Shown: positions 1 to 13,489 of the stretch, piece by piece
Position numbering within the stretch: position 1 is the stretch's first letter
Layout: each line of letters begins with the position of its first letter
NCBI GenBank assembly: GCA_000708835.1
Contig: DF237075.1
Span: forward strand, 98,956-162,955
Reading direction: 5' to 3'
Origin: Klebsormidium nitens
Taxonomy: Eukaryota; Streptophyta; Klebsormidiophyceae; Klebsormidiales; Klebsormidiaceae
DNA length: 64,000 bases
The notes under the pieces: generated by a model
Seen by the model: the letters and a program-made list of their open reading frames with translations, nothing else
The model's database searches: none
What the model was told of the DNA's origin: nothing
Program-made: the position numbers and the translations under genes

Positions 1-3000
1 CCTGCTTCAGGGAGAGAATTCTGGCAGCGTCCCAGTGACCGGGCCAGTAAGGTGATTGTCGAGGACATTATGGATAACAAGCTCGAAGCTGAGGAGGGGC
101 AGCCGGGGATACCCAACACTAAGACTGACAACTCGATTGGTGTGCACAGTCCGGCAGGGCCCTCTTCTGGAAGGGGAAGAAGAAAGTCGGGGGCAAGAAA
201 AGGGGGCAACAAAGCCCCCTGGTCCTGTTCGACTTGCACGCTCCTCAACTCTGCTGCAAGCGAGGAATGCGCCGCTTGCGCAGTTCCTAAAGTGCAGACC
301 CTGCAAAGTGTCGCAGTAGAGGGCGGGGGGGAATGGCGGTCTCCGTACGGAGAAAATGACAGCGTGGCGGGCCCGTCGGTTGTTCCTGTGGGACCAGACT
401 GGGCGTGCGCTTTGTGCACGTTTCAAAACAAGTACGGAGCAGAGGAATGCGAAATGTGCGCTCAAGGTAGAGCCCCAGAGGTTCCTTCCTCAAAGCAGAC
501 CCAGTCAGGCCCCCAAGCAAGTGGCGATGTAGAGCAACTAGGCACGGAACAGGACGGAGAGGCTTGGACGTGCGCTCGCTGTACTTGCCAGAACAGGCAT
601 GCGGTGGAGTGGTGTTCAGCATGCGCACAACCAAAAGCCACAGAGAGTGGTTCTGCAACTTCGAATCAGCCTGAGTCATTGGGCCTAGACAAGACCACCT
701 CAAAGGCTCCTTGCTTGGAGCCCCACGCAAACAGGGCTGCAGAACAAACCGGAGCAGTGCCGGCGAAAGCAGAAGTGCTTGTTGATGCGACAAGCAATCA
801 TGAACCGGCAAATGGAAAGGCAACAGAAGCGGGGGCTGAGCCTCAAAACCTTGCACCAACTTCAGAAGCAAGGGAGGTGCCGAGACTCTTCTTGGAGTCA
901 GCAAAGGAACGGTCAGGACCCAGCCTTTTTGAGGATCAGGCGGGTGAGATCATCCTTTCTTATGTTGAAGCTGATGTGTTTGATCTTGAGGCTTCTGATT
1001 CTTTGAGTGAGTGTTTGAGAAAGGCTCCTACCTCTGAGGACTCCGTACTTAAGCCTCCTGGTATGCCAAACGAAACAGCAGAGACAAAGCACTCACTCAG
1101 GATCATGCATCTTTTAGTCAACATTCACAGGGAATGTTTGTTACTTTCTTCCACCCCCGCTGTCCAGATTCCCAGCTCATAGAGATGCACACTTCCTTCT
1201 ATATTCTGGACCCTTCTTGCGGTCTCCATGCCGCCCTCATCTTGTATGTATGCTGACTCAGCACCTTCTTGCAGGTCCATCCTTTCTGCTGCAGTGTGGG
1301 ATCTGTTCCAGCGACCAGACTTCCGACACGTTCTGTCTAGATGGCTGCTCCCATCGCTTCTGCACCTCGTGTTTGAAAGAAGCTGTGCAAAAACAGTTTA
1401 CTGCTTTGCCTCCGGCTGAGGCTGCCTCAATCCAGCAGATCTCGGAAGCGTGTGTTTGTCCTAACTCAAGGTAAGTGTTTCGTCAGGTCACCTGTTGTCC
1501 AGGCAATTTGTTGTTTTCATATGAAACCGCTTGCTGTGTCGAGCGTGATGGTCAGGGGACTTATCTTCTGGAAAATCCGTTCAGTAGATCTGAACGGGCC
1601 GTCCAAAGTAGACGTCCCTCCATAGTACTCTGCAACCTTGTAGGATCAAGGAGTCTGTTAACGAACTTCATACTCCGCCCCCAAGAAACGAAATTTCGTC
1701 GTGCAGCCAATTGAGTTCTATGGACGGAGATTGGTACGAGTAGACCTGAAAGCCGTCAAATCTGTACCTCGAATTGTGGGCCTCCTTATACACCTATGCT
1801 GCAGCTGCCTCCTCATATTCGACTATCGCTTGCTTTATTTACGACTTGGAATACTTGTTCTAATGCTGCTTATAATCGTAGGCCAGTCGCAGACTGTGGA
1901 GATCTTCTTGTGAAGGGCCGCATGGACGGCTTTTCCGATCACAGAACGTTGCCTCCGTTTGCAGCTGCAAGACGCCCCTGACCCAGCGAGACCTTATTCT
2001 CACTGCCGGCGAGGAGCGGGCCCGTTCACACCAGCAATGGCTGTACCGAGTGCTGACTCGAACGTTCGACCAAGAAGGGGCCAGCCCGAAGTGCGCCCGC
2101 TGCGGGGAAGAGCAGCTCTCGAGAGTCAAGGTGTCACAGCTGGGTAGCCTCTCGCTAAGAGACTGTGAGCTTTTCAATCGCTCTTCTGCCGTGGCGATCT
2201 GTCTGTTGCGCACTTTTCCGAAGCAGTTGGCAGGTTTCTTGGTGAGTGCCTGACGTTACGTTGAGCGTTATATTCCGTATGTAAGAAGCTTCGAAGCTTG
2301 TGTATGTCTCGGTGAACAGAGATGGGCATGGCCGGAAACCGGAATCCAACATCCTACTTTTTCCATGTTGGAGCTTGCTTTAGTCGTTCGAAAGGGACGT
2401 CTGCAAGGTTCTCGACTCCTCTGGGGAGCTCTCGACGGGGCAGCTGTCTCCTTCATGACCCGTCTTTACAAGGGAGCACTTCGGCCGAGGCGCTTCAAAC
2501 CTGGAGGCTAGATTTAGACCTTTCTGCAGAACTGCCCTCTCAAGTACTTATTCTTAAAAGTTTCGACCCTGGGACCTGGTCGTTGGCCAAATCCTTTAGG
2601 ACAAATGTTTCAGCGAATGGGAAAGCGAAGTAATAATTGGAAATGGAGAAGCCCGTTTGCGCGACCTCTTACCAATCGCGCAGCTGAAAGCAGAAATGTT
2701 TTCGTTGCTTGCTACGACTCCCTCCACCCCGTTAGATGTCATGGATTTCGACAAGTACGCGGCCCGGTTGAATCGTCTTGGACTGTTCGATAAAATTTCC
2801 TACTCTCCCCCAAGCATAGCTATTTCCCCCTCCTTTCAGTGCGTAAGGCCCTCAAAGCCCGCGGCCTGGACGCCTCGGGGAAGCACCCCGAGTGCGCACA
2901 GCGGCTGGTGGACGTTTTCGCTGCCGGCGCAACCAGGGCCGACGATCGGTGGATCTGCATCGCCTGTCCCGAGTGCAGCTGCGTCAACTGCGGCGCGGGG

Positions 3001-6000
3001 CTGAGCGTTCCGGGCCACGACTGCCGACAAGCGCTGTGGGGGAAAGTGCACGACGCCGTTGCTGAGCTCGACAAAGCGTACAAGGTACGAGCTGTATCGC
3101 TTTTTCGCTATAGCACTCATGCCCTCACCTTTGTATGAGTCGAAAGTCTGCTTCTCATCGAGGCAACTGACTAAGCTTTTCTTACATACAAGCGGGTGAG
3201 GCGTAATTTTTACGGAAGAGACCCGCAAAAAAGTTGAGCCAAGTCGTGAGTGCCTCAAAGTTCCGTCGAACTCCAGGCGTAATCGCTTCGCGTTGGTTCC
3301 GGACGTTTGCGTCTGACGTGATCCCCATTGTCTGCAGGTGTCAGCCTTTTCTCGTGTATTTCAATTTCTCGCTCGGAGGGTCATTTGCACTCTGAAGAAA
3401 CATCCTCAGAACTCGATGGAGCGCAGGTTGGGTGACGATTTTTTATTTAGCCCGCTGTGGCTCAACACGCTCATGACGTTCCCAAACCTCGGTATTTCGC
3501 GAGCCGGTTTTGCTAACCCCTTGGCGCACTCCGGTTTCAGGCGTACCTTGTCAGCTCCATCAGCCCTCACCCCCAAAAGCTCGGCAAGAAGCAGAAAACG
3601 TCACATAAGGGCGGCAGCGTATGGGCCGCCGGAACGGGCTATGGGGGCGCCAGCGACTATTCACACCACCCCCACTTCTGGGGGGGCAAGCACGGCAAGC
3701 ACAAGCAGCCCCCGCAACCCCCCCGCGAGAGCGCCGCCGAGAGCAAGGCAAAAGAAGCGGAGCGAGAAGCGGATGGTCGGCTGGGAAACGCCATGGATGC
3801 GCTGAGTGCGTGCCTTTCCGGGGGGGTGGGCGATGGGCTGGTGACGGGTCTGAGCTTGCCCCTGGTTGCGTTGGTGCACGAGTCGGGGGTCCCGGCGAGA
3901 GTGCTCCGGGCACTGCTGCTGAACGACTCGATGATCGACGTGTCCAAGCGGGGGGCGCTGTATCTGAAGGCGTTGCAGGTGAAACTAGTTGCCGTTGCTT
4001 TAGGTTGACACTGGCCGTTAAAGGTTGGATGAAGAACTCCGGGACGTGAGCTCGACCAGGGTCAAGCGGGTCCCAGGGGCCCATGTCACGTCAGATTCTG
4101 CAAAGATCTTCGATGAGGTGCCCTTGGATCGCACTGACCTGGACTTGCGAGGTCTCTTGCTCGAACAGCGACTAGACCAGTTCTACGCACTGTTTGCAAA
4201 GGTATGCTGGTCGTTTCATATTTGAATTTTATGCCTACAAACTTGATGTGGTGGTTCAAAGCTCCAAAGCTGAAGTCTTGCTGGGGCGTGCAGCTGATGC
4301 GGGTGCTCGGGGCTCGAGAGGAGCTGCTTCCGGTCATCTGCGAAAGCCCACCGAAACGACCGAAAGAGGTCCCAAAACCCGCACCCACTCCACCTCCTAT
4401 ACTTGAAAAGACACCGCCGCCGATTGTAGAGGAGTCCCCTCGGCGCTCCGGCCGGCGGGTGAAGTCGACGGATCGGAAAGGGAAGCGGAAGCTCGAGGAG
4501 GTCGACGAAGACCTCAGCAAGGATGACGTCAGCGAGGTGGCGGGAACTAGAGCGGAGGAGCACGAGGACGACGTCGAGGGGACGGTGCTGGGCGCGATGG
4601 AGAAGCTGTACAAGCAGGCGTCGGTTGTCAAAGTGGGGCTTATGGCGGGCGTTGCCGATGAGGGCGGAAGCGACGAGTTAGATATTGGGTTAGTGTGCGA
4701 GATTTGTGACGCGTTTGAGGAGCTGCAGCGCGCGAAGAAGGGCTGGGAGGAGGCGCGCGGCGCCCTGCGGAGCGCGCAGGGTTTTGGCGGGTTAGCACAG
4801 GGGTTAGGGGCCGGGGCGCAGGGGTTAGGGAACGGGTTACGACAGGTTTTACTAAACGGTGCTCCAGAAGCAGAAACAGCGGAGGATGACGAAGATGAAG
4901 ACTGCGTGCTTCTGGATCGGCAAACTAGGAAGGGAAAGAAAGTGGAGGCGCCCGCGCCGAGCCCCGAGGAGCGCGCGCGCGCGCACGCATTGGAGGTGGT
5001 GGCGTACAAGGACGCGCTAAAGGACCTGCAGTTCCGGATGGAGCCCCTGGTGAATTCCGGCGGAAAGCCGGACCACTACTTCCGAGAGAAGAAGAACGCG
5101 ATCGACAACGGGGGGGTGCACTCGCAGAAACGGATGCTGGCGATTAGTAAGGAGATTGGGAGCCTGGTAACGACGCTCCCCCTGGAATGGGGATCGTCCG
5201 TGCATTTGAGGGTGGATGAGGAGCGAATGGACCTGGTGAAGGCGCTGATTATCGGGCCGGGGGGGACGCCGTACCAGAACGGCGCGTTCCTGTTCGACAT
5301 CCTGCTGCCGCCGGACTACCCACAGGTACGTAAGTCGTAGGTGTTGTCAGTAGGTGCAAAAGGAGTTGCTGAGTGCGCAGCCAATCTTGTGTGCTGTGCG
5401 GACGCCGGCCATGCCAGACGTGGCTGCACGCGTCTCTGGTTTGACCTGACCTGCTCATTGAGTGTGTTCAACTGTTTCCTGAAGTCGTAACCCGGGGAAC
5501 AAAACACGCTAAAACGTTGACGCCCGCATTGATTAGTTGGCCGGTCTTCTGTTTCTTGTTCGCCTCCTCTCATCCTGCTCTTTCGGCTTCGTTTTCCGAC
5601 TCTTTGCCCCTTACATCTCGGCTTTCTACCAACCAGCGGCGACGCCAACTCCGTCGCAAACTTCATCGAACGTCATCGCCTTTGCCTCCACTGATCCGAC
5701 GGCCGTGCTTGCGCCAGGTGTCGCCCAAGGTGCAGTTCATGACGACGGGCGGCGGCCGCACCCGGTTCAACCCCAACCTGTACGCCGACGGCAAGGTCTG
5801 CCTCAGCATACTCGGCACGTGGGCGGGGCCGGGGTGGCAGCCCGGGAAGAGCACGCTCATGCAGGTGCTGCTCAGCATCCAGGGCATGATCTTCGTCCCG
5901 GAGCCCTACTTCAACGAACCGGGTGAGTAGTTCGAGCATGCCAGTTGTTTCTCTCAGGTGCGGTCTCGATCGACCATATTGCTTGCAGTCTAGCTTCCCT

Positions 6001-6870
6001 GGTCTCACCCTCTGTATTTGTGTATGGACTAATCCTAGGAGCATCACCCTGTAGCTCTCGGACCGTTCTCGTACCCAAAGTCGATTACCTTTGACATTTG
6101 AAGCTTGCTCAAGCCAGGCGTTTCAGACAAACAGCTTGCATGTCAACTTGAAAACGGTCCTCGATCGAAGCGAATGCGGTGGCATAAACGGTTAGGTGTT
6201 GGTCAGTGCGCCTTGGCTCGTGTGCATCTCCCGCCTTACCTGCAGGCTACATTTCGAGCGTAGTTACTCGAGGTCGTTAATATGAGGCTTAATGTCCAAA
6301 GATCCATCCCATCCGGAAAGAGCTCTTACTCCGACTTATCCATGTTTCGACGGTTTGGAAAGTTCTCCGGAGTCCGGGTACAGTCTCTGAAACCCGTTAG
6401 CTCCACCTCAAACCCTGAATTTCATTCCAGGTTACGAAGCGCACGGCAACAAGACCGCGTCCCACAGCTACACCCGCAACCAGCGGCGCAACACGCTCCA
6501 GCTGGCGGTGCTCGGCATGCTGCGCCACCCGCCCGCGGTCTTCGCTGACGTCATCCGCACGCACTTCAAGCTGAAGCGGCGGGAGATCGAGGCGCAGTGC
6601 GACGAGTGGGCCGCGGACGACTTTGCGCCGAAGCCCGCCCCCAAGGCGAAGGGAAAACCGGCAAAAAAGCCCAAGAAGAAATACCACGGAGTGGATGATA
6701 TGATGGATTGGGATAGCAAAGATGATGCGGATGAAGAGTTTCTCTCGGGTCTAGTCGGAGCTGCCATGGGCGGGGCAATGGGTGGGGTGCACATCGATCA
6801 CGAGACGGGGCGCGGCAGTCCGATCCAGGCGACGATGAAGGAGCTTCTGGTAGAGCTCGCCAAGTTGTGA
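1..6870 (+). CDS. RanBP2 zinc-finger / RING-IBR-like / BIRC6-type E2 ubiquitin-conjugating protein (5' end beyond window)
   Basis: A large ubiquitin-system protein; the frame is open from base 1 and the first ATG is at 70, so the true start may lie upstream. Exon 1 (to about 1006) carries three W-x-C-x2-C-x10-C-x2-C RanBP2 fingers at about 220-291, 400-471 and 565-636. Exon 1275-1470 has a RING-like C-G-I-C ... C-S-H-x2-C-x2-C array. Exon about 1893-2241 adds C-S-C and C-x2-C pairs, and exon 2840-3084 has an IBR-like C-P-E-C-x-C-x2-C-G ... H-D-C. Exon 3541-3978 holds a BIRC6-like helical stretch ([10 protein letters not shown]). Exons 4294-5325, 5718-5922 and 6431-6870 encode an acidic/basic linker and then a UBC fold, with the E2 catalytic cysteine in GKVCLS (5799-5801). 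Phases agree for most joins. Exons near 2684-2770 and 4106-4201 are tentative. Expected role: ubiquitin transfer. No BIR domain is seen. Confidence 0.8.
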
Positions 6871-8203
6871 TTGTATGATCATACGTCCTTGAGTTGTGTT
6901 TGCTAGTCAGGCTGGTATGATCTGCAACAGAATGGTTCATAGGTAGATTGATTAGAGTGACTGCCTTGTCCCTGGTTATTATGGCGGAACTCAAGAAGCC
7001 GTATAGGCTTGAGTTATAAACTAGTGGGAGCGCTTAAGAATCTGCCTCTGCGTGCACTTTGTAAATGGAATAATCGAGAGGCGAAGTTGTGTGTCCGACC
7101 GAACCAAGTGACGATTATCATATTGCCAGCTATCCAACGTACGACTTGGTTCTGGTACCACTTTTGCAGTTTTCAATGTCAGCGAAACATGATCGCGGCG
7201 CCCTCGGCCACTGATGTACGCGTGATCTCGAATCGATGAGTCTGTAATATAAGAAACCTTGCTCTGGCACCACTTAAAGCTATTCCGATGCAGCCGCGGC
7301 CCAGTATACGTCCTTGCATAAACATGTACGTGCAATTAATATGAGCACCGTCTTTATAACAGCTTCGTGCGGTGTCCGGATTATACTCGAAAGCACATGT
7401 GCACGTCCTTGACAGATCGGCGGCCGCGCGGGCAGCGTCTGGTGCTGACGTCCACATGTGCGCGCAACGTTCATTGAGGATCGGATCGCGCGCACATGCA
7501 TGATTAGCTCGACATATTCAACGAGGCGAGTGATCTTTATTAAGCCGGGTCTCTTGTCACTGTGAGACTCAGAAAGAAGTCACGTCATGTGCCCAAAAGA
7601 GCATTAACAGCTGCAAGCACGCGCTCAGACCTGGCTAACCTTAGTTATCCGATGATCGAGATCGATTGTCTGGGAACTTTTATCCATTATAAATCTTATG
7701 GGCTGAGCACCAACCCTCTTTTCGTTGCAGCATGCGCTACTTGCGCGCATGTCTAAGAGTTTGCACTCCGCTGGTCGCTATATGCTACATCCGTTGACCA
7801 CTTGGCCAGCTTGATTTCTAGGACTATACGGACACGACCACGAGCAATGTGGTGCGGTGAACTTTTCAATCCTGACCAGCCAAATGGCTCCCGAGATTCT
7901 ATGTGAGAACTGCCAGGGTTGTATTCTGCAATGACTAACACGTACCGACTCTCAAAGGAAGCAGGAGCACGTTCTAACTGCTTTCTTGCTTATTCATGTC
8001 CGACAGAAGCGACACTGATTGTACATTTGATGCACGCTCAATCCACGGTAGCACGAGGTGACTGCATTCTATCCTTTCTTTTCCACCTCACGATTGACCA
8101 GCTGTAAGAGGCGGTCACACCAATAAGTACAGCCCTTGCGAGCGCGTGGCAGCCTCTCGCTAGCGCGCGCACGAACACCAAACTTGTCGTCACACGGAAT
8201 ACC
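6871..8203. other. Convergent intergenic spacer
   Basis: Space between the stop codons of two converging genes. Short frames on both strands lack recognisable domains, and composition is more A+T-rich than the flanking exons. It probably contains both 3' UTRs. No RNA gene or repeat was recognised. Confidence 0.6.
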
Positions 8204-11200
8204 TTAGTAGCCCATCAAGTCAAGCCCCGCGATCAGGTATCCCAAGCCTTGCATGCCCAAGTAGACGGAGAGCCCATACCGTCCGGCGCTTATACCATAC
8301 GTCATGGCGCCAAACACAAACGCGGCCCATCCTAGTTCTGGCACGTGTAACGTTCGCACTGCCATGAATCCCCTGACGTTGGCCCACGTCACCTTCTCCC
8401 ACACCTCCCGCAGCGACGGCAGCCTATACAGCGTCCGCTCCAGGCGCCACGCGGCCCCGGCCTCGAATGACGTCAGCAGCGACGGGTCCCTCTCCGCCCT
8501 CTCTTCCGTCGGCGTCAGCAAAGAGAGTCTCCGCCCGGCAGACGGGCTCCACAAGCCCCGCTTCATCGGGCTTGACACGTGGCCGAAGTCCCGTCGTTTT
8601 GCGGAGGAGTCGAGCCCCGTGCAATGGCCGCTCGTCTCCTCACCGCGCCCGTGCGCCGTCCTCACTTTTAGCCCCACCCTTAGTTCTGGCAGATCATACG
8701 CTATGAGCGGATCCATGCTAGCGTGCGCCACGAACGCGTCATCCGACGAGCCCTCCGAAACGGGGCTCACCGGCTCCGCGTCGTTGGCCACCCCCCCCTC
8801 TTTTCCCACGCATTTTGACCCCCCCGATTGGATGTTTTCGGTCTTGGCGTCGATTCCAGTCTTGGCAGTGACGACCCACACGTGGGCGCTGCGTAGGTTG
8901 AAGAGGCCGCTGAAAATGGCCTGCGCTTTGACACGGTACATGACGTTCTCGAAGGCGTAGTAGGGGAACAAGAGGCACCAGCTCCTGCGCAAGAACGGGA
9001 AGGAATGTTGCGGGGACGGGCCTTGCAACTGATTTTATGATGGACGAACTCAAATGAACGTCTCGAAGTGATAGCTCCCCGGAAAGAGGCTCACGGAGCT
9101 CTAAACATGCGAAGCAAAAGCGCTGAGAACTCTTTCAAGAAGGCAAATCGGAGAGAGGTCCACTGAAACGGAGCTTCTTGGTTGGTATAGTCTTTTTACC
9201 TTCAAGTCTTACCCAACCAACAATAGTACGTAAGTTGTTTATAGAGTAAACGCCTCCTTTTTAACTCGCTTCTCGCCCCAGCAGTCCCCTCGCCGGAAGA
9301 TAAAGCCTCAAAAAGGCGGCATATGAAATCCAATTCGTTGCAGTCAGAAAGTACGTGTCCGTACTCAACAGCGTTCCCTGCCCAAAAAGCTCACCCGCGG
9401 TGCGGCAGCCAGTGCAGGATCGCCTGTGTCTGCATATAAGCAAGGAACCAGAGCGGCAGCGATGCCTCGGGCAGTAACACGGCGAGCGGCATTATGATGC
9501 AGTAGAGCAGGAATCCGGTGACCGGAAGCACGAAGCGGCGGAACCAGAAGAAGCAGACCAGCAGGTTGAACTTCTGGTACGCGCTCAGCGTGGGACACGT
9601 CAGCGAGCGGTGCCACGTCAGCATGAACAGGCGCGCGGGGCCTGCGCAGAGGGGCGAGATGCGTCAGCACTGGGTCATGTGGTTGTCTGCAACTTCGTAG
9701 AATGAAACTTCAGTTCTGAAGGAGGCATGGCAGAACGCTTTGGGTGGAGAGGGGCGAACCAGAACGGCTGGAGGAAAGAGTGGGGGAAGAGGAACGGCCA
9801 AAAGCTAGTTAGTCGGTCAACCGCCTGATGCTATTGTGAGTTGTGGCGCAGGTTCTTCTACTTGGGACTGTTCCGTACCGTACGCTGAGAAACCATCGAA
9901 CGAAAATTGTGATGGTCGGCCCGAGCCTTTGAAAACTGTTGGTTGGAAGGAAAAGCCGATCGAACTTTGTGATGAGGTATGGAAACTGTGTTTCAAGCGG
10001 CAGTGCATCGACTTGTGCGGCGGGGCATCCTGCTTCGCAAGCTTCCACATCAGATGTAAAGTCGGTCTGCAGCCTTGAATCTGAAGCGCCCCTTTCCACA
10101 AAAAAGTTGATCGCAACTGTTGCTGTTCAGTACCTTGTTTCGGTGGTCGAAAGATCCGCCTTGCCACGTGGCAAGCTCACCTGCGTGCCACCTTTGCTGC
10201 TGCTTGCAGTAGGCCTTGTACGTGCAGGGCAGCTCCGAGGGCACCGTGACGTCATTCAGGTACGTGAAATTCCAGCCTTTCATGTGGGCACGCACCGCTA
10301 GATCCTGCGGGGAGTTACATAAGAGGGCGAGGGAGGGTCGGACAGGGTAAGAGAGAACAAAAGCTACAAAAAGTAAGAGAGAGTAAGGAACGACAAGGGG
10401 GATAAGGGAAAAGAGAGGCGAAGACGGCAACGATCAAAAGAAGGTTAGTCAAGCAAGAAAGGGTGAAAGCCCGCCTCATTTGGTCAGCCGCTTGTGCCAC
10501 ATCTGTCTGTCAGTGGTCTTTTCGACTTTTCAGCTACGTTACGGTAGGAGCAACTTCGGGCCCTTAAAAAGCAGGAAGTACTTGTTCTTTTCGACTGTTT
10601 TTAACCTGTCGCATCCATGGCCAGGAATCAAACACGTCACCAATATTTTGTAAGTTGTTCGCACCAATTACTATACAGACTGGCGCTGCACTATATTTCT
10701 TACCTGCGTTGGACGGGCTGATATTCCTAAAACAAGACACGAACTAGAGCCTGTAGTCTCAAAGAGGATATCCGGAACGTTGGTTAATCAGCATTTCTAA
10801 ACAAACCAGTCGTCCAAACGGAACCTTGACTAGGGACACTCTGACCTGTTTGGGGCGGCGTGACGGAATCACTGGCAACGAAAGAACTAGATACATGCGC
10901 AAACAAAGGTGAAGGACGAGCTCGTACCATATCCTCAGTGGTCGTTCTCGCGAGCCACCCCCCTGCTTCTCGCAGCGCCTGAACTCGCCACACGCCCGCC
11001 GTCCCGTTGAAGCCAAAGAACGCGTTGAAGTGGTTCTGCACCTGTTGCTCCACTTCGAAGTGGTACGACATGCTGATGACCTGGAATCGCGTCAGCAAGT
11101 TCTGCTGCGCATTGGCAAACGCCCACCGGGCCTGCAAGGCGGGTTAGCGCCAGGTTAGAGCCGGCTATCAGCTGGTTATGTAATCAGATTAAGAGGAGGG

Positions 11201-13489
11201 TGGAAAAACGACGGGTCACTGACTGGGCTTCAGCTTGGTAAGGACTGAGCCGGAGGAGGGGTACTCCGACTTCAACCAAGTTTCTTGGTGGATTAGGTTC
11301 AGGCAGATTAAGGACCAGGTGTAAGACCAGGTTGTGAAACAGTTGTGGGATGGGATTCGAACGCACGGGGTAACGTTTCGAGTTCGGTGATTGGTACGCT
11401 TCGCTTCAAAATTAATAGCTTCAGACCAATGTGGTAGTCAGAGGCACTCTTAGCTGTACGGACAAAGCGGGACTACTGGGGGAAGGGCAGCCTTCTATCA
11501 GAGGGTTGAAGAGATGAGTCTCGTTGTTTTTGTTTACAGAGAAGTTTTCCTGTCTGTGGGTCTGGCCAACCGGTGATTGAAGCTGCTTCTGGCATGCTTA
11601 GATACTAGATACGAAGCCTTTGGTGCTCCTGCATTGACTTCTATTACTGAAAAGGGTCCTAACAATCCCAGGGGTTGTGGTCGGACGAGCTAAATGGCCC
11701 CAAGCTTTCAGAAGATATTTCAGAAGCTTCTTCCTTTCATCTCGCAGCCTAGCCGTATACCAAAATCGAGAAATTCACATCGTCCGCCAATGCGTCTTCT
11801 GACAATCACGTAATAGCGCACCGTCTCTGGCCCCCTTTTCGTACCAGGCCACAACTGAAGTGGATTAAACCCAGTCCGAAAAAGGACCCCTCCTTTCAGC
11901 CTACCTGCACAAGGGCCAGCTTTGGCTGCCCCTCAAACTTTGGCACCGTCCTCCGGAGGAAATCCTTGGCCGGCACGAAATCGGCGTCAAAGATGGCAAC
12001 GTACTCGCAGTGCTGGATCGCAGGGTCCTGCATTCCGTGCGCCAGGGCACCAGCTTTGAACCCCGTCCGCGCCGTGCGGTGCGTATATCTGATGGGAGCC
12101 CCCACCGCGCGCCAAGCATCGACCTCGTCACGGACAAGCTGCTGCATGTCTGGGTCGTCGGAATCATCCAAAACCTGCGTTGGGGACGATAAGAGAGGGC
12201 TTCAGGAAAAGCAGAGCGCAGAGTGGAAAAAGTCGAATTAGAAATGCAAGTTTGTCAACCTGACTGCAATGTTGGTAATCCAGTGGTTGTGACACTTGCT
12301 GTGGCTGACCTCAAGGAAAAGCGAATATGCGTTTCTTCTACTGGAGGGCCACTTATTTGCCATCAAAGCAACGCTAATGTATCTCAGAAAAGTAACGTGC
12401 CACACACATTGCCGCTAGAGGCAAGGCTTTTTCCAATATCACCAATACTGGAGGGGCATAGCTTATCAGACAAGCAGCTTTTGACCTAGAAGCTACAGAA
12501 GGATGAGGATTTGGTAGCAATCTAGGTGAGAAACTGGGGTGCAAGGCGCTACCTTGGATAACACTCCATCTCTGGTGACATTGTGAGCTCCTGCGAGGAG
12601 CTCAGTGAGTAGCCTGCCATAAAGTAGAACAGTCACTATCACTTCAAAAAGCACCAAGTATTTTGTTCTTCAATGCATGCAAGTCAGCAATTCGTTAGTT
12701 ACCTGTACCACCAGTTTATCCTGAGGCCAATCCAGCCGGCATGCCGCCATGATACCCCGCTTGTAACACTCCCTTTCATTGCGCATCGGGATCTGCACCA
12801 GCACAACCGGCTCGAATGCAGGCTTCTCTTCATTGCCCCCACAATCTCCGACTGCTAGGGAGCCTGAGTCCCCCTCCTTAGTTGGCTGCTTCCAACTGAT
12901 GTAAAAGTACCCCGTTATCAGCAGCAGCTTGTCGATGCTCTGCAGGAGACAAGCAGGGGAAATTGACACCAGATGCCACATCAAGAGTACAAGCAGTCTG
13001 CTCAGCATGCCTGGTGAGATTAAGGAGGCCAAAAGTCAAAGTCGCCTGAAGCAATAAAGGGTGCCCATGTCTCATTGAATCGTCCATGCCAGAGTCTTTC
13101 TGTACCTTCTTTTGTTCATGTTGAAGGCCCCCATACTGACAGTACTGCTAAAAGCTTGCTATTTGTTTCCTACTACAGGCCAAGTCCATGATCACATGGT
13201 CCCACTAAGAAACCACCAAGTAGTGTCAAGATCTGAACAAAAGCTTTCTAGATCTGGTTTACCCCCCAGCTCAAGACAGTGCAGGCGTGCTTGTTTTACT
13301 TAAGTGAGGTCTTACCTGGACAATAAAGGCGAACATGAGCACGCTAATGACTGGCTGCAGCACACGGGCTGTCCACACTTCCCGAAACCCCTGCCAAGCT
13401 GCACCGGAATGCACAGCATTACTGCATGCCAACCTTACCAGGGCCGCAGACAGTGCTACACACAGGGCAACTCGCAGACCGGACGCCAT
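8204..13489 (-). CDS. CSLA: Cellulose-synthase-like A, glucomannan 4-beta-mannosyltransferase-like GT2
   Basis: Seven exons: 13489-13316, 12939-12703, 12174-11905, 11131-10928, 10304-10181, 9641-9395 and 8984-8204. All phases agree, giving 678 residues. The family builds beta-1,4-mannan or glucomannan backbones from GDP-sugars in the Golgi membrane. Visible GT2 signatures are VLDDSDD (about 138-144), DAD (200-202), TED (292-294) and QQQRW (330-334). RTGFKAGAL favours CSLA over CSLC, where the equivalent is GN-L. Exon 1 gives an N-terminal hydrophobic helix, and the last two exons supply the C-terminal membrane helices. Unlike typical CSLA of about 530 residues, it has a hydrophilic insert of about 115 residues after WVVTAKTG, before the conserved VPELG helix. 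An ancestral CSLA/C member is possible. Confidence 0.9.
11132..11904 (-). repeat. Possible tRNA-related (SINE-like) remnant in CSLA intron 3
   Basis: Around 11340-11400 the minus strand reads GTTCGAATCCC, a good pol III B box, within a tRNA-like context. No closed cloverleaf could be drawn, so this is a remnant at best. The rest of the intron shows nothing recognisable. Confidence 0.2.

Noticed and set aside
3560-4084. 174-codon ORF on the minus strand
   Set aside because: Opposite a plus-strand exon that carries the BIRC6-like helical stretch and fits the intron phases.
4780-4850. GGGTTAGGG-like repeats
   Set aside because: They are coding, giving a Gly/Leu/Gln repeat ([14 protein letters not shown]) in the E2 gene.
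4086-5009. 307-codon Ser/Pro-rich ORF on the minus strand
   Set aside because: Shadow of the acidic and repeat-rich E2 linker exon on the plus strand, produced by GC-rich codons.
8304-8960. 218-codon ORF on the plus strand
   Set aside because: Antisense to the final CSLA exon, which joins in phase to six upstream exons.
11340-11400. Possible tRNA gene in a CSLA intron
   Set aside because: Only a B-box-like T arm is visible; acceptor and anticodon stems do not pair.
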